Assembly (NCBI GenBank): GCA_036877525.1
Contig: JAZGTH010000015.1
Location: 9,186,501-9,250,500, forward strand
Length of the DNA stretch: 64,000 nucleotides
Direction: 5' to 3'
From: Chromobotia macracanthus
Lineage: Eukaryota; Chordata; Actinopteri; Cypriniformes; Botiidae
Part shown: piece by piece, positions 12,301 through 50,909 of the stretch
Position numbering within the stretch: position 1 is the stretch's first letter
Layout: each line of letters starts with the position of its first letter
The notes under the pieces: model-generated
The model's database searches: none
What the model was told of the DNA's origin: nothing
The model's input: the letters and a program-made list of their open reading frames with translations, nothing else
Made by a program: the position numbers and the translations under genes

Positions 12301-14372
12301 GAATTTTTGCTTCTTAAGAAAGATTACGGTAGTTCACGTATCCTTTTCACAAATTCATAAAATACACCCTACTAAACATTATCTTGTTACATCTGAAAAG
12401 GAAATAGATTTATGAAAATAATAAAACAATATGAATATAGCAGCTTATGTCAAGAGACAGCTATTTGTTCTGGTACTGCCCTATGGTTGCCCTTGTTGGG
12501 GCAAAATATAAATGTGTGGAAACAGGTATGTTGTTGGGGCTCTATGCCAGTTAGAAAGACAAACAAATGTAGACATTTTTTTGGTTTAAATCCATATACA
12601 ATATGCAGATTCTCAGGAAATAAACCATACTTTTTTAAAGAAACCATATATTTAAAAAATAAATAATATGTTATGTAGAATATATCTCACCCTTATAAAG
12701 CTATTCTTACTCTATACAAACATGCCTTTATGTAATATTGCTTGTTCTATCTAGAAATGTTGTTTTGAGTTTCTTTAGCTTTATAGTTACAACGCAAATT
12801 ATTAAACACAAATAACCAGAGATATAAAGTGCATAATTATGTGTTTAATAATTCACAGTTATAGTTAATACATGTGTACCATATAACATCTCACACATAG
12901 GCTGCATGCGAAAGCTCTAAAATGTTGCTTTCGGAGGAAGCGTTCCAAAGTAGAAATGCATCAAGACACGTCTGAATCCAATGTTTGCTTCATTTCCTGT
13001 CTCTGGCGATACCTTTATCTGATCAGATGTATCCTTTACTGCCATTGATATCCCACAATACTGTGCGTGTATGTCTGCAGGGAAGGTGTTTGGTTGAGCA
13101 ACAAGCTCAAAAAATTAAAATGGAGTTAGCGAAAGTGGTTGGATGACAGTTTTTGTATTTATTAAGATTTATTTACACAACACAACTCTTGATTTGATTT
13201 CTACTGAGAAAATTAAATTTTGTTTATATTTTTTGTTTATATTTCAAATATAATTTCGTTCTGAAGCCTGTTTTGAGAGGTGCCATCACAGCCTCCGAAG
13301 CAATTGCAGGTTAGGGCAATGAGGCAGCTGCCTAAGCCATATTTACCTTTTTCACAAGACGTGAAAATACCCATTGTGCTTTGTGTGTTTGCATGGGGGT
13401 GATGCTTAAAACTTCCAGTTCTCAGCTTGGTGCCTTTTAGTTAGGCATTACTGAGTTACATGGATAGTTCTAATAAAGACAGTGTAATCTGTGTAATCAG
13501 TCGCAGCATTGGCAAGAGTATTTCTGAAAGACAGTAAACAACTCAACTGTCACCCTTTGAAGATGCCTGGCGCCTCGACCTGGATCGATATGAAATTCTG
13601 ACCAGCAGTCACATGTTGACATTTTCAATTATCTTGTTTTGTCCGAGGGTGTACACAAAAGGATCATAGAAATGATAAATGTGCGGGTTCTGTAACAAAA
13701 TAACAGAGTAGTGGTGAGAGCTGGATGTTTATGCATAACTTGCCAGGGTAGGTCGTGTGGCCATGCAGCTACACTGCAAATGTGGCTAAACATATAGAAA
13801 TAACATTTAAATATTGTGTGTGGGATGCATGATTCAATATTTAAAAATTCAAAGTAAATATGTTCTGATTATTTGAAAGGTACAGAGTGCTGTCATACCA
13901 CTCGCCACTGCATTATCTTTAAATGTCATTTACATTCCTCTCTTCTTGTTAACTTGTGGTCGTAACACCCTTGTTAAAGAATTTTTTTAAACTTTCTGTA
14001 GCTGTTGTGACAGACTTTAACAGCATAAATTCTTCAGATCATTAAGTTTCCACCGTCATCAGTAACCTTCTTTAGCTTATGACAAATACTAAACGGAAGT
14101 GCAGAGCATCCTACAGGAAGTTGCTCACCAAAATGGTGCCCTCCATGGAGACGTGAGGAAACAGGTAGATACACATAGTTGTTTTATTTCATACACAGTT
14201 GTATGCACTGAATATATTGAATAAACTCAGGAACAGCACTGGTCGTATCTGAAATGGAAGCACACACACATAGATCAGGAAAACATCAGCCGGATGAATA
14301 ATGGTACCAAGAGCACATGAGCAATGACACGCCTGCACCATGTTCCCCGCATGACCTGGAACCAATCATTTC
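12301..14372. other. Intergenic abhd16a / G6f-like; G6f-like 3' UTR at the right end
   Basis: About 2.1 kb of AT-rich sequence without a credible exon. The short open frames near 12412-12666 have no splice or homology support. On the minus strand an AATAAA at 14183-14188 lies 185 bases after the G6f-like stop and probably ends that transcript. The segment 12900-13320 has the look of decayed repeat DNA (cgaagcaattgc-type ends), but I cannot assign a family. Confidence 0.4.
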
Positions 14373-14425
14373 TCACCTATCTAATTCTTTATATACATCC
14401 ATTTCACCCGTTGGCTTTAGATCCT

Positions 14426-14464
<39 letters not shown>

Positions 14465-17400
14465 AGGGCGGAGGGAGATGTCTTAGATTTATAGTTTGCA
14501 GAGGTTTGATTTGGTTCTGCTAATATCACTAATGCAGGCATGACAGTACAGAGAGGTACACACACACACACACATACACACTGCCATAGATAGATTGCAA
14601 AATAAAGGGACCTGCTTTTTGGAAAACACACACCCACAATTACTCAGTGCATTGCCTGGGAAGGACCATAATAACTCACCATGTAGACTGCGCCTTGGGG
14701 AGATGTCTGTTAGGGGAAGAGAAGGAAAGAAAGAGGAAGGAGGAAAAAGATTTAATAATAGAGCCAAGATAGATATACACTGAGAGATAAACACAATGGA
14801 GAAACAGAGAAAGAAAGGTGGGGTAGTAAAAATAGATTTAATAATACAGCATAGGAGGAGAAAGAGGAACCTGCGAGAAAGAGGTGCTGTGCATTTCAAT
14901 CACCTGTCTCAGATCGTCAGGATTTTCATAGATGTTCTCCACCTCTCCAGAGTGATGAGACAGTGATTGCTCAACACCTACATACACAGACACACAGGGA
15001 TCACACCAAACACACATCTGTTGTGTTTTACTATGTCCATCACAATCGTCTCTTGGGAACTGACAGCATTCAGATCTTTGATGGACAGACTGGGGAATAA
15101 AAGAACAAATACAGGGCCTTACTTCGACGAGTGATGCAATAACCCTGTTTCCATAGCAACACCCCAACAGCTACAGCAATCATGGGTATCAGAAATAGGA
15201 GCAATGAGAGGGTGGGAAAATGGGACGATGTTGAAACATTGTCTGCTGGGAGGAGCGTGAGATAGACAGAACAAGAAAAGGTAAGTTAGTTTACACGTCA
15301 GAGAGCGAGCACAAGTGTGAAGCCTGGCACTGGCGCACTCACCTGCAGGTGGCACTGCAGATTCTGGAAAAACTGTTGTACCTGCACAGTGAGAGAGGTG
15401 TGAATAGAAAGGAATGGTTAGAAATTTTACTATAATTCTATAATTCTAAAATAAATTGAATTACTATAATTCCATTTATATGATAAAACCTCTGTGGTAC
15501 AGTGCAAAATGAGACAAACACTAAACAGTGGACATGCTGTAATTTTAAAATATCCAAATGCATGTATTTTAAAAGATGAATAAATATACAAATGCACAAG
15601 GTAAAGAGGAAGTAATGTGAACAAAATATAGTTTCTATTTAACTTTTTTGCATATGCTGAAGTGATCTCATCTATGCAAACAGTAAAAGATGCCAAGATT
15701 ATCTACCATTTTGGGTTTCACTGTTTTAACGTGACATTTTATGACACTGTGGTTGAAATACCTGTAATCTTGACATTTTTAACAACATGAAATCTTGAAA
15801 TCAACAACATTTGACTTTTAGTTGGAATTTGACTGTTGAGTATGAAATAAACACTGAAATGAAATGAGAATGTACAAAATTATACTTATTTAAATATACT
15901 ATTATTTATACCTTTTTTTGTTTTTACTATTTTTTCTTCCTTTCAAGGAAGAAAACATGAGAAAAAGAAAACCATAATGGTTTGTAAATGATGAGTAAAT
16001 GATGACCAAATGTTCTCTTGTGGAAAACTAATCTGTTAAATTACGCAGCAACCCTTTCTCAACACCAGAACTGTGTAAAAGTCTATTTTCTGAACTCCGC
16101 TGCCCGAAGACTCAATATCTATGTTTTAAATAATCCATTATAATGGAGATGGGTTTCATGAAATTGATTGGTCAAGGGACTGGCACTTGATTGAGCTCCC
16201 CAGTGATCTACATGATTCTACTAACCTAATGCTCTTGTCATGCATTATGAAAACTGGGCTCAATGAAGGAAAGCACGACTACCTATCACTCACCCGACAA
16301 AATAAATCTCTCCTATCCGTACTGCAGCATCTACACTGTGAGAAATAAAGTGCTCATAGAACTTCAAACATTTCATATGCATTTGGCAGATGCTTTTTAA
16401 TCCAAAGTGACTTACATTACATTCAACAAATTCATTCTATCAGTATGTGTGTTCCTTAGAAATTAAACCCACAACCTTTGTGCTGCTAACACAATGCTCT
16501 ATCAGTTGAGCTACAGAAACAAATCAACTAACAGAATTGTATTGTTCTTACCTATATTGGACATTGGAACAGTGTAGATGTATTGCACTGAGTTTTCATT
16601 CCTCAGATAAAGAGTGCAAGTGTACTGTCCGGCGGTCTCAGGAGTCACGGGAAATGCCACAGAGGTGGTGATCCGGCCCAATACGCCAGCTGATGGCAGA
16701 GGGCGACTGGGGTTCTGAACATGTGACAACTTCACTGATTTGATCTGAGATAGCTCTGAATACATACAGGTCAGATCCAGGGAGGAGCCTGATGATTTGG
16801 TGTAACCTGATGATCAAACAGACAGATTGGTAATTATAGAGAAGAAACAGTCAGTGAAGGGTTAAATTATATATATTTTCATTAAGCAGGTGGGTGTAGC
16901 TGGTCAACTGCAGATGACTGTGACTGATGTACAGCGTCTCTTCAAACTCACGGCAGTATCAATCCTGGGCTAATTGTGCTCAACCGTTACCATGGTAATG
17001 CCACAACCCACAGAGTTGTCAGCGGCAACGGGCAGGTGTAATTACACATAATGAGATCTGTAATGAGGCCTACTATAAAACATTACATTAGAGAGAGGAG
17101 GGGGAGAGGCGGAGATATATATAGAGAATAGAGACAAAAATAAAATAATTTAGTGAGAAAAAAGGAGTGGGAAAGACATACAGAGAAAAGGAGATTAAAG
17201 GAAGAACAGGGAGTGATGAGATTAAAAAGAAGAGAAAAATGAATGACGAGACACTGACTGATTGATTCCTGCACGCTGATGTGCTGTGATTGATGTAACA
17301 GCCTGTGCAATTATAAAATCCAGGATCAGTGATGCAAGCACATGCATCATTAAGAATCAATGAACGAGAGTTATGTGCAGCCTTTGATAATAAGAGACTG

Positions 17401-20400
17401 TTTACACATGATGTTTGCAGAATGTTAGACCTAATTTGTAATGTTTGTAATTGCAAATGGATTGTGTGATTTATGAAAGCTTTGACACACTAGGTACTCT
17501 GCTGGTGTAGGTTCTACAATTGTCTTATATGGAAATGCTTAATATAAAATATGTTGAGATAAAAGATTTGTGAGCTTTTAAAATAAAAAAGATTAAAACA
17601 TCTTTAGTATTTATACAGACACCTGTATGACTATAATAAAGTTAGTGGTGTTTAGAACGATCTTGCTTTAACTTTGTTTGAAACTATTTTCATTCACAAA
17701 GCAAAAAAGGATTTATAGATATAAAGTCAATGATATCTATAAAAGCATATCATACTCCCACTCGCACTCTTGCTTGTTCGATATTTGCTTAATTAGTGCT
17801 GTACTATGAAAAGTGTTACCATGTAAAACACTCAGTCTATTGGCTTGGCTAAAGGCCTTGTCATCTAGGAAGACCTTGCATGAATAATTTCCTCCATCCT
17901 TCAGGGCTGGCTTTAATAGGAAAGAGAAATTCCCAGCAGCTGCCAGGGAGGCGGGGTCTGCCAAATGAAGGTGGGGTATGGACTGGTTGGTGTAGTTCCG
18001 CCTCCAGCGGTCAAACTGAAATATACACTCCTTCCTTTTGGAATCAGGATATTCCCAGTAGAGAAGCACATAGTCACCGAGAACCGGTGGGCAGGTTAGA
18101 GTTACCAATGAACGAGAGACGGCTGCTATAGACCTTGTGACTCCTGCAGAAGACACAATATAGGAGATATCATAAAGAAATGTATAGAGAGACTCAATCT
18201 GCACAAAGAAATATAAGAAAATGTGCACAACAGTGCCAAAGAACATAAAGGGAAAGGCATTAGAAGCCAACAGAGTGAAATAATGGGCTGTGATACATGA
18301 ACAATATCATTAATTTGGACTGATCCAGTCCACATAGTAATCCACTATGCAGCTAGTCACTTCAGATTCTTTGTTCTTGAGACAGTCAAGCGAACAGAAC
18401 ATTATGAGTCTGAGAGCAAAGTCATATAGGGAGATATCAGAAATGAGAGGGGCATGAAAATGGGGATTATGTTATTAAGCTCACAGAAAGCTCTTCAGAA
18501 ACATTCTCCTCTCAGATTTAATAACCCTGATTAACCATGTGCTGACAGACTTTGGGAAGAGCAAACCGTGTTTGTTTGGGTCAAATAGCAAATTGAAATT
18601 CGTCAAATTGTTTCAGCTGTTGTGGTTTAATAATAAGACGCATTAAGGGTAAAAAGAATGTGAAAAGATTTTAGTGTTCTGTTTAAGAAAGGTCAAGGAG
18701 AATGTTTAAGATCAATTGATAAGGATAGTCCCATTTCACACACAATAGTATTTCAGTAACAAAAGAGTTTATTACCATGTGTCACATCTGTAAAAGAAAA
18801 CACAGTCTTCTCTGAAAGAGAGAAAGAAAGAGTGGGAAAGAGCGAGAGAGAAGGAGAGAGTTAGATCTGGTTTATAATGAGGTTGTGATATTCTGTTCTT
18901 TACCGCCCTCCTGCAGTCTCACACCTGTAACATGGTTTCATTAAGAAAGCAGGTTCTAAATTAACATTTTAAAGCCAAAATGAAAGATTCCAGGCTTTAA
19001 TGAAAAGATTCACCTTCAGTTTAAGTTTCAGAGCCTTTTCTGTTGAACAAAAACACAAAACAATACAAGATGTATAGATGTTTCTAAATAAAATAGCAGA
19101 TAATTGTTGCCTGACAGAGGGCTGATTTAACTGCCATTAGGTAATGCTACAACAATAAAATGTTATCTTAAATTCCTTCAGACCGTGTTTTATAAGATAG
19201 CATTGAGTGAGCAACTTATATGGCTTGCGTGTTTTCAAAAATCTCCAAATCTCACCATTCACTGTCACATTCACCCTGTGCTCTGAGACAGTCATGTCAC
19301 TGTTACCATGGACACTGATTCTGCAGGTATAGACTCCGTTATCTCTATGTGTGATGCGAGGCAGCTTGCTGAGCAGACTGCCCGATGCATGCAAGATCTC
19401 GGTGTATAGCTGTTTCCCCGAGGGAGACACCCACGTTCCCCAGGTAGCCACAGAAGGGGGAGACACCTGAGCTGTCAGTCTCAGAGTACTGTCCACCATG
19501 ATGGGGGGCGTGGGAGTGACTGTTACTAAGAGAGAGAGAAAGAGAGAGAAAATGCTTGGAGATATCAGACAAATTGAGACTTGAAAGAATGTTGTGTGGT
19601 GCAGTTCTTTAGCTTAAACTCTACATTTAACCAATGCAAGTAGAACAGTCTTCTCCTGTAGCTTTTGGTTGCCACGTTTGATCGCACAGTAGTACAGCTC
19701 GGACGCTGAAGCTTTGAAGGTGAGCGAGGCACCTGAGGACATCTCAAAAGTTCTGCCCTCAAACTCTTTGATGTTTTGTCCACATGTCCTGCCGTCATTG
19801 CATATGACTGAAAACAGGTATGACCAATGATCCCCTCCCACCGACATCACTCTCCAGGTAACCATTACAGAAGATGCGGGTGGTGAATCAAAGCAGGAAA
19901 GTGTAACGGAAGTACCCTTGCCTGCCATAACCACACCATTCCATACATTACCTAAAAAACAGATTTCTTTATGAACAAATCCCTGTTCATTACAAGCATG
20001 AAATTTAGATAATGTGATATAAAACAGTTTGCATGAGAAGTGCTGGATTTAATTTTTTATTTTCCCATTAGGCAGCAAAGTTGCCTAACAGGAGAAACAT
20101 CTTTCATGGTAAGTTATAGTACAGTGTAAGCTGCAGTTATCAAAAGTTAATCAGCCCATGAATATAAACCCAATGCAATTTAGAGTCTCTTAAATAACAG
20201 AGCATCATCCTTAAGTACTTTCAGTCCCTAATGTAATTAAACTTGTAATACTTGGACATTTAACTATAAAGTTAGCTATCTTTCAGGCACTCTAAAGTGA
20301 AGTCAAAAACATTTAAGTGGAGGTTGTAGAAAACAGCACAGCATCATACTCTTAAATACAGTATATTAGATAAAACAAAGAAACAAACAGTTGTTCTTAG

Positions 20401-20563
20401 AACATAGCAATGGTACAAACCCACCTGTAAATGCATTAGTAGTGTGAACTTTCTATTTCAGGATTATAACATTAATATAAGAATAGAATTTACCTGCCAT
20501 GAGTGAAGGGATAAAACATAAACCAGAACAAATAAGCATGAAAGCTAAAGAACGATTCCCCAT
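14373..20563 (-). CDS. g6fl: G6f-like immunoglobulin receptor, four Ig domains, ITAM tail (complete)
   Basis: Type I surface receptor of 530 residues in 12 exons: 20563-20494, 19951-19625, 19525-19256, 18811-18776, 18143-17820, 16806-16552, 15381-15343, 15242-15123, 14977-14904, 14706-14680, 14423-14373, i.e. 11 coding exons as placed, giving 1593 nt. Exon 1 is a signal peptide (MGNRSLAFMLICSGLC). Ig domains lie at about residues 24-132 (V-like, Cys..YYC), 133-222, 235-342 (LTC..YSC) and 343-427 (LTC..YTC). The two short exons (12 and 13 residues) look like hinges. A transmembrane segment at 449-471 has no charged residue. The tail holds IYEN (Tyr497, a YxN Grb2-type site), then YMDL (513) and YKEL (525). 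All extracellular exons are phase 1-1. Human LY6G6F is adjacent to ABHD16A and also has a tail YEN motif, which supports the assignment. Human G6f is shorter (about 297 residues), so the fish protein is expanded or only distantly related. The small 36-nt exon is the least certain. Confidence 0.8.
14424..14466. repeat. (GA)n microsatellite at the last G6f-like splice acceptor
   Basis: A GA/AAGA run on the plus strand. On the gene strand it reads (CT)n and is the polypyrimidine tract directly before the last coding exon (14423-14373). Confidence 0.9.
16376..16515 (-). repeat. tRNA-derived SINE (V-core type), minus orientation
   Basis: Reverse complement shows 'tgtagctcaactgatagagc', 'aggttgtgggtttaatttc' and the degraded core 'actttggattaaaaagcatc'. 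Located in the G6f-like intron between the last Ig exon and the 39-nt exon. Confidence 0.8.
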
Positions 20564-22239
20564 GGAGCTTATAGAGATGAACGTATTCAGAACAGCAATA
20601 CAACAGTTATTCACCGATCCCTGGACACAGATTCAATGATGCTTATATGTGTATCTTTCAGTTTATTAGCTACAGGACAAGTGTATGTAGCTTTTCTTGC
20701 ATTTGTCCTCATGGACAAGGCAGGAAAAGAGCCTGATGCCCAGGGCTGAGAACAATCATGTGGCATAAACTGATAAACACAATAAATGCCAACTCATGCA
20801 CCAAACGGAAGCAGTTTTCTGAATATGAAGGCTGATAAAACAGAACACATGACAGTTTATATGCAGCTTTAAAATGATGGTTAAAGAATTTATCTGTCTG
20901 CAGTCACAAACATATAGTCCTGCTATGTGTTCACAAGGAACATTTGGAAACAAATCAAGTACTCTATACTAAACTTTATACCATATGAAAGGTGAGAGAG
21001 AGAACAAGAAAGGGAGAAAAAGTGCATAAGTGAAATGAATTAAGAGATGTAATCAGCAATGGTCTTTAGCTTCTGGCTAAATGTCTTTACATTCCTGTAA
21101 ATGTCTTTAATTAAAGCTAACAGACTTATCAGCACCTCCAAGTCCCATTACCAGCTCAGCTCCTAATTACCTTCCAGCTAAAGAATAAGAAAGGGTCTAT
21201 AAGAAAAGAGATAAAGTGAATGAAGAAAAGTGAAATGGAGAAAGGGTGGATAGGATAAGAGAGCAGGGAAAGAAAAACATCAGAGAGAGCAAACTAGGCC
21301 AAAGCCACTCATGAAAGTCATAGTACTGTACGTGACATCCTGCCTGAGCGCACAATCAGATGAAGGGAATGGATAAAGAGGTAGATGCTTCAGTTATAAT
21401 TTAGTGGGGTGGTGGAAGTGACACTGAATGGAATTACTGGGATAGAGTCCTGCACTTCTGGTCATTAGGACAGGTCTAACAGTACTTTAGCAATCATAAC
21501 TGATCTCACTCAGACATACAATGTTGTTCAATGTGAATGCATGGTGTGCCAGGAAACACAGTCTACTTACCATATCAGATCTTTTGGATATGCAACTATA
21601 CAATATGCATAATGTGCATAACGTTATGTGAACTTTATTGCACTGGAAAAATAGTTTCATTTGTACAGAGAGGTCGCATACAGTGTTTGACAAGTGACGT
21701 CTAGATGTAGTATCTGAAAGTTACCAGCAGGAGGAGCGCTACAGCTTCTTGTGCTTGAGATGCACATTAACTTAACATGTAACTAAAACAAACTTACCTA
21801 AAATACATTTGTGGCGTTCTTTTGCATCACTTGCAAGTCAGTTAAACTCATTATGCTGGATGAATTTATCTGCGCCTACTGCGCATGAGAATAGAGCACA
21901 TTTTTAATGAAATTCAGCAGTATCTGAGCTGCAACTGTTATGGGTTTTAGTTTCTAGTTAACTTTTTCATATATATATATATATTACGCATTATAATTAT
22001 TACAAACGTAATATATTTCATATATTACGACGAACAGGTCACGATACAGAGAATGTTCTAGTTTACACTGCGCAGTAGCCACTTTTAATACCTAACCTGG
22101 GGATTGTTAAATATGTTTCAAATAATTTTGAAGGTTCCGTTCCTTGTCGGATCATATAATAGTTAAGAAGAAGTCTGAAACTATTAAAATTGTGATCAAA
22201 ATCTTACTGGACCCAGGAAAGTTACCCGAGTATCCTGTC
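20564..22239. other. Divergent intergenic region between G6f-like and nectin2
   Basis: The two receptor genes are head-to-head; their start codons are 2.1 kb apart. This part is AT-rich with GA-rich patches (about 20990-21290) and a short (AT)n run at 21969-21984. No exon is seen. It should contain the G6f-like promoter just right of 20563, but I see no clear TATA box placed to decide a start site. Confidence 0.4.
21969..21984. repeat. Short (AT)n run
   Basis: Eight AT units in the divergent intergenic region. Confidence 0.8.
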
Positions 22240-22669
22240 ATTTTTAGGTAGCTTTAAAAGCAGCATGACGTGGCCCTTACGTCACATGAAGCTGTCCAAT
22301 GAGCGCTGTGCCTCTGATAGAGTTTCAACTGAGTACGATCTCACGGCGACAGGTTTGAGACTTGACCGTCTGTGGGGCTTTCAACTCCTTACTGGATATC
22401 TTATTCACCTGTAGGACGTCTCTTACCTTGCAATCCACGCAGTTTCAAAGAACTTTATACGATTTTAAAGGGAATTTAACCCCGCGTTGAATAGAGAGTA
22501 CCTTTACAATAAGTTTCTTCGTACTTACCAATCCAGGGCAACCAGAATAAGCACAGGGCAGTTGTGATCTCCACCGATCATCAGTAGGCTGTTTTATATT
22601 ATTTTTTGATTCTGTACGCCGATTTAGTTCAACAAGCAGACAGATTCATCAAAGGTGGACTGGTCCCCG
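22240..22669 (+). promoter_or_regulatory. nectin2: nectin2 promoter and 5' UTR
   Basis: A CpG-enriched stretch upstream of the nectin2 ATG. A TGACG half-site lies at 22266, TTACGTCA at 22277-22284 (CRE-like) and a CCAAT box at 22296-22300. There is no TATA box at a standard distance. The 5' UTR probably fills about 22350-22669. The transcription start is inferred only. Confidence 0.45.
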
Positions 22670-49000
<26,331 letters not shown>

Positions 49001-50868
49001 GAGAAGAGGCATGAGAGATTATAAAAGGGTGAAATATGGAGAAAGAACAGTAGACCTCTTCCAGAAGGATTGCATTTCTTCCTCGTAATATTCATTTTAT
49101 TGTAAAAACAAATTATGAAATCAAACACCATGAGAGAAAGGATTATTGGATGGATTGAATTAATGACTGGAAGTAATACACAGGATATAGCACAGATTAA
49201 AACAAATGAAGGATTGGGTAAAGGAAATAGACACTGTATTAAACTGTCAGGCTTCCACTTCCTAATTATTGCTCTGGTCGTCATGTCAACATGTTCTGAG
49301 AGTGATAGGAAACTTTAAATGTTGACACTGCATAATACATATGACATGCACACACATAAAGTCGTCTGTAAATGCACTGTGCTGTTGGTTATGTATTGGT
49401 AGTTTTAAGTTGTTTTTATTTTCTATTCATCATGTTCCATTATTTAAAACTTTGTTCACACTCAGTGTGAGTCAAGTTTTGTTAGAGCACACAATCTCAG
49501 CCTCCCCTGCCTGTCTCTGTCTTTCTCTCTCGTTTTCTCTATTTCTCTCTCATTTTCTCTCTATCTCAATCTATCGCTCTCTTTCTCTCTCTCATTCTGT
49601 TTAAGTTGTCTCTGTATATTCATGTAAATTTAAAGGAAGATGCACAGTGCTTTGGATCTGTTGCACTGAGACTAAATCAATCATACTGCTATTGTTTCAG
49701 TGTAATATTTAACTAGCCACACCTCTCTGACCTTGTTTCCTGTAAATCACCCTCACATACTCATCTGTCTTAAGCTAAAGTGTTCAGTTCTCTCTCAGCC
49801 TCTCATTATACAGCACTCAATATATCTGAATCACAGAACATGACTCATCATGTGAAGCATTTGGTTTCGGGGCTAATCAAATCACATCACGTCAAAGTTC
49901 ATAAATAATGTGATCTTTTTTACCCACAGTCATTAAAAATGGTCTATCTGAGTTTAAAGCAATGTTTTGGGGTGGGGGGGTCAAAAGTCATTCCTGCACA
50001 TCTATGATTTCCTTATGCGTTAGATAAGGCCTGCAGTGATAAATCATTAAAAAAATGTAGCAGATCGTTGTAAGAATAAAACAAGGAAGTCAGGGTCACA
50101 TTATTATGCACAGTGTGAAATCTCGACTGTACAAATGTCACTGGAGAATCACTCTTATAATCATCCAACTAAATATAATAAATGTGTTACAACTAAACTT
50201 AATAAGTGATGGTGAATCCACATATGTGCATCTAACAAGTGTATATGTAGAATTATACGTCCAGGGTGGTTACCATGGCCACACAGCTAAATATATACCT
50301 CTCCTAACAGTGCAGTTATGCATCTCTTACTCTGTTATTTCCTTGTTTTAGTTGTTAGTTGTTGTTGTTCTTAGTTGGGAGAGATAAACTGCCAAACGAG
50401 AGGAAAATAAAGCTTTTAAATGAGTGAAAGAGAAAGGTTGTGCGTACCGTCCAATGTGAGGTGATTGTAAACTACTGTATGTACACATTTTATTTTTCTT
50501 AAAAAACGTCTATATATCTAAATATTGTAAATAAAGTACAGGGTGCAGCAAATATCTGGGTATAATGTTACCTGTCCACCACAGCTTGGTGTGTGTTATT
50601 GAGGCCCCTTTGTATATGAGAGCACATATCACATATTTGTATCTGTAGTTTAGTGTCCATCATACTAGTTTCACCTGTGAGTTATCACTGCCCTACACAA
50701 TTGGCTCTTTAACCATTAACATGGGGAGTCACTCTGTGAGGTCAGCTGTGGTATGTGTGTGTGATGGGGATGAGTCAGCATGTTAAGTTGTGTTTGACTT
50801 GAGAGCAGTGACTTATTCCTCCACTCTCTCAGGGTCTTGTACACAGTGTGATTTAAACTGGACATCTT

Positions 50869-50909
<41 letters not shown>

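Noticed and set aside
12412..12666. 84-codon open frame between abhd16a and G6f-like
   Set aside because: Low-complexity AT-rich sequence without splice or homology support, with a comparable frame on the other strand.
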